From contig JBJEPE010000047.1 in assembly GCA_051881075.1 (NCBI GenBank), positions 1 through 14,171 on the forward strand: DNA of 14,171 nt. Direction: 5' to 3'. This document shows, in pieces, positions 14,003 through 14,171 of the stretch. How positions within the stretch are numbered: the stretch's first letter is position 1; each line of letters opens with the position of its first letter. Both the position numbers and the translations under genes were made by a program. The notes beneath the pieces are model-generated. The model had not been told where the DNA came from and did no database searches. It saw only the letters and a program-made list of their open reading frames with translations. The DNA comes from RUG14223 sp051881075. Its GTDB lineage: Bacteria > Bacillota > Clostridia > Oscillospirales > Acutalibacteraceae.

Positions 14003-14171
14003 TTACTTAAAGAAAGCAATAGCATTTAAGCCGATTACGAGAAGGAAAAAGCCTATAGCAAAAACTTTAGTCCAACGTGATAAGAAAGCGTCTACTGAGC
14101 GAGCCTTATTCTTTGACAAGAAAGAATCTGCACCGCCTGTGATAACACCGAGACCCTCTTGGTGTCCTTCT
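14003..14171 (-). CDS. secG: Protein-export membrane protein SecG, C-terminal part (runs off the window)
   Basis: The last 55 codons of secG, cut at the right edge. SecG is the small third subunit of the SecYEG protein-export channel in the cytoplasmic membrane. The visible part starts in the conserved cytoplasmic loop EGHQEGLGVITGGADSFLSK, followed by NKARSVDAFLSRWTK, and then the second membrane helix VFAIGFFLLVIGLNAIAFF, ending in Lys. The GLG.I.GGAD.F..KNKAR...FLS..T pattern is the Firmicutes SecG core. The missing part is the start codon, first helix and the QxG motif, about 20-25 residues. In many Firmicutes rnr and smpB follow secG; here transcription instead runs into the terminator at 13769-13794, so secG is the last gene of its unit. 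Confidence 0.93.
   Translation of the reverse strand, partial: EGHQEGLGVITGGADSFLSKNKARSVDAFLSRWTKVFAIGFFLLVIGLNAIAFFK

Overview
The window looks like chromosome from a low-GC Gram-positive anaerobe of the class Clostridia, most plausibly the Ruminococcaceae/Oscillospiraceae. The reasons are AT-rich intergenic DNA, Shine-Dalgarno sites of the AGGAGG type in front of most genes, a bacterial V-type (A/V-type) ATPase, a Bacillus-like UvrB, a divergent type IIA topoisomerase pair and a SecG with the Firmicutes core sequence. This is inference from protein content; no rRNA, tRNA or other taxonomic marker is present. I see no insertion sequence, phage gene or CRISPR array.

Layout. Positions 1-3700 (minus strand) carry the promoter-proximal part of a V-type ATPase operon in the order H, I, K, E, C, with C cut by the window edge. 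A near-perfect sigma-A promoter stands in front of H. The proteolipid K keeps all five residues that bind Na+ in Enterococcus hirae NtpK, so I predict a sodium-coupled machine. Positions 3939-5878 (minus) hold a Cof-type HAD phosphatase and an RluA-family pseudouridine synthase. uvrB is divergent from them (6072-8027, plus), and uvrA does not follow it. Positions 8028-8985 are a very AT-rich gap of almost 1 kb with no convincing gene but several inverted repeats and a structured leader. A two-gene operon for a divergent ParE/GyrB-like and ParC/GyrA-like topoisomerase follows (8986-13232, plus). Then come a very small family I pyrophosphatase-like protein (13428-13751, plus) and, converging on it, the 3' part of secG (14003-14171, minus).

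How it fits together. The V-ATPase genes encode the membrane motor (I, K) and the peripheral stalk and central connector (E, H, C); the catalytic A/B head genes should lie beyond position 1. UvrB acts in nucleotide excision repair. The topoisomerase pair should form an A2B2 enzyme with intact ATPase, Toprim and active-site tyrosine motifs. Its loop before the tyrosine is altered and it has no recognisable GyrA box, which points to topoisomerase IV-like decatenation rather than supercoiling.

Most worth a second look: two dyads with identical 7-bp arms and identical 8-bp spacing that bracket the topoisomerase operon, the folded leader with a four-codon reading frame before the B subunit, the minimal pyrophosphatase-like protein, the predicted Na+ specificity of the ATPase, and terminators that would make the pyrophosphatase-like and secG transcripts overlap by about 200 bases.
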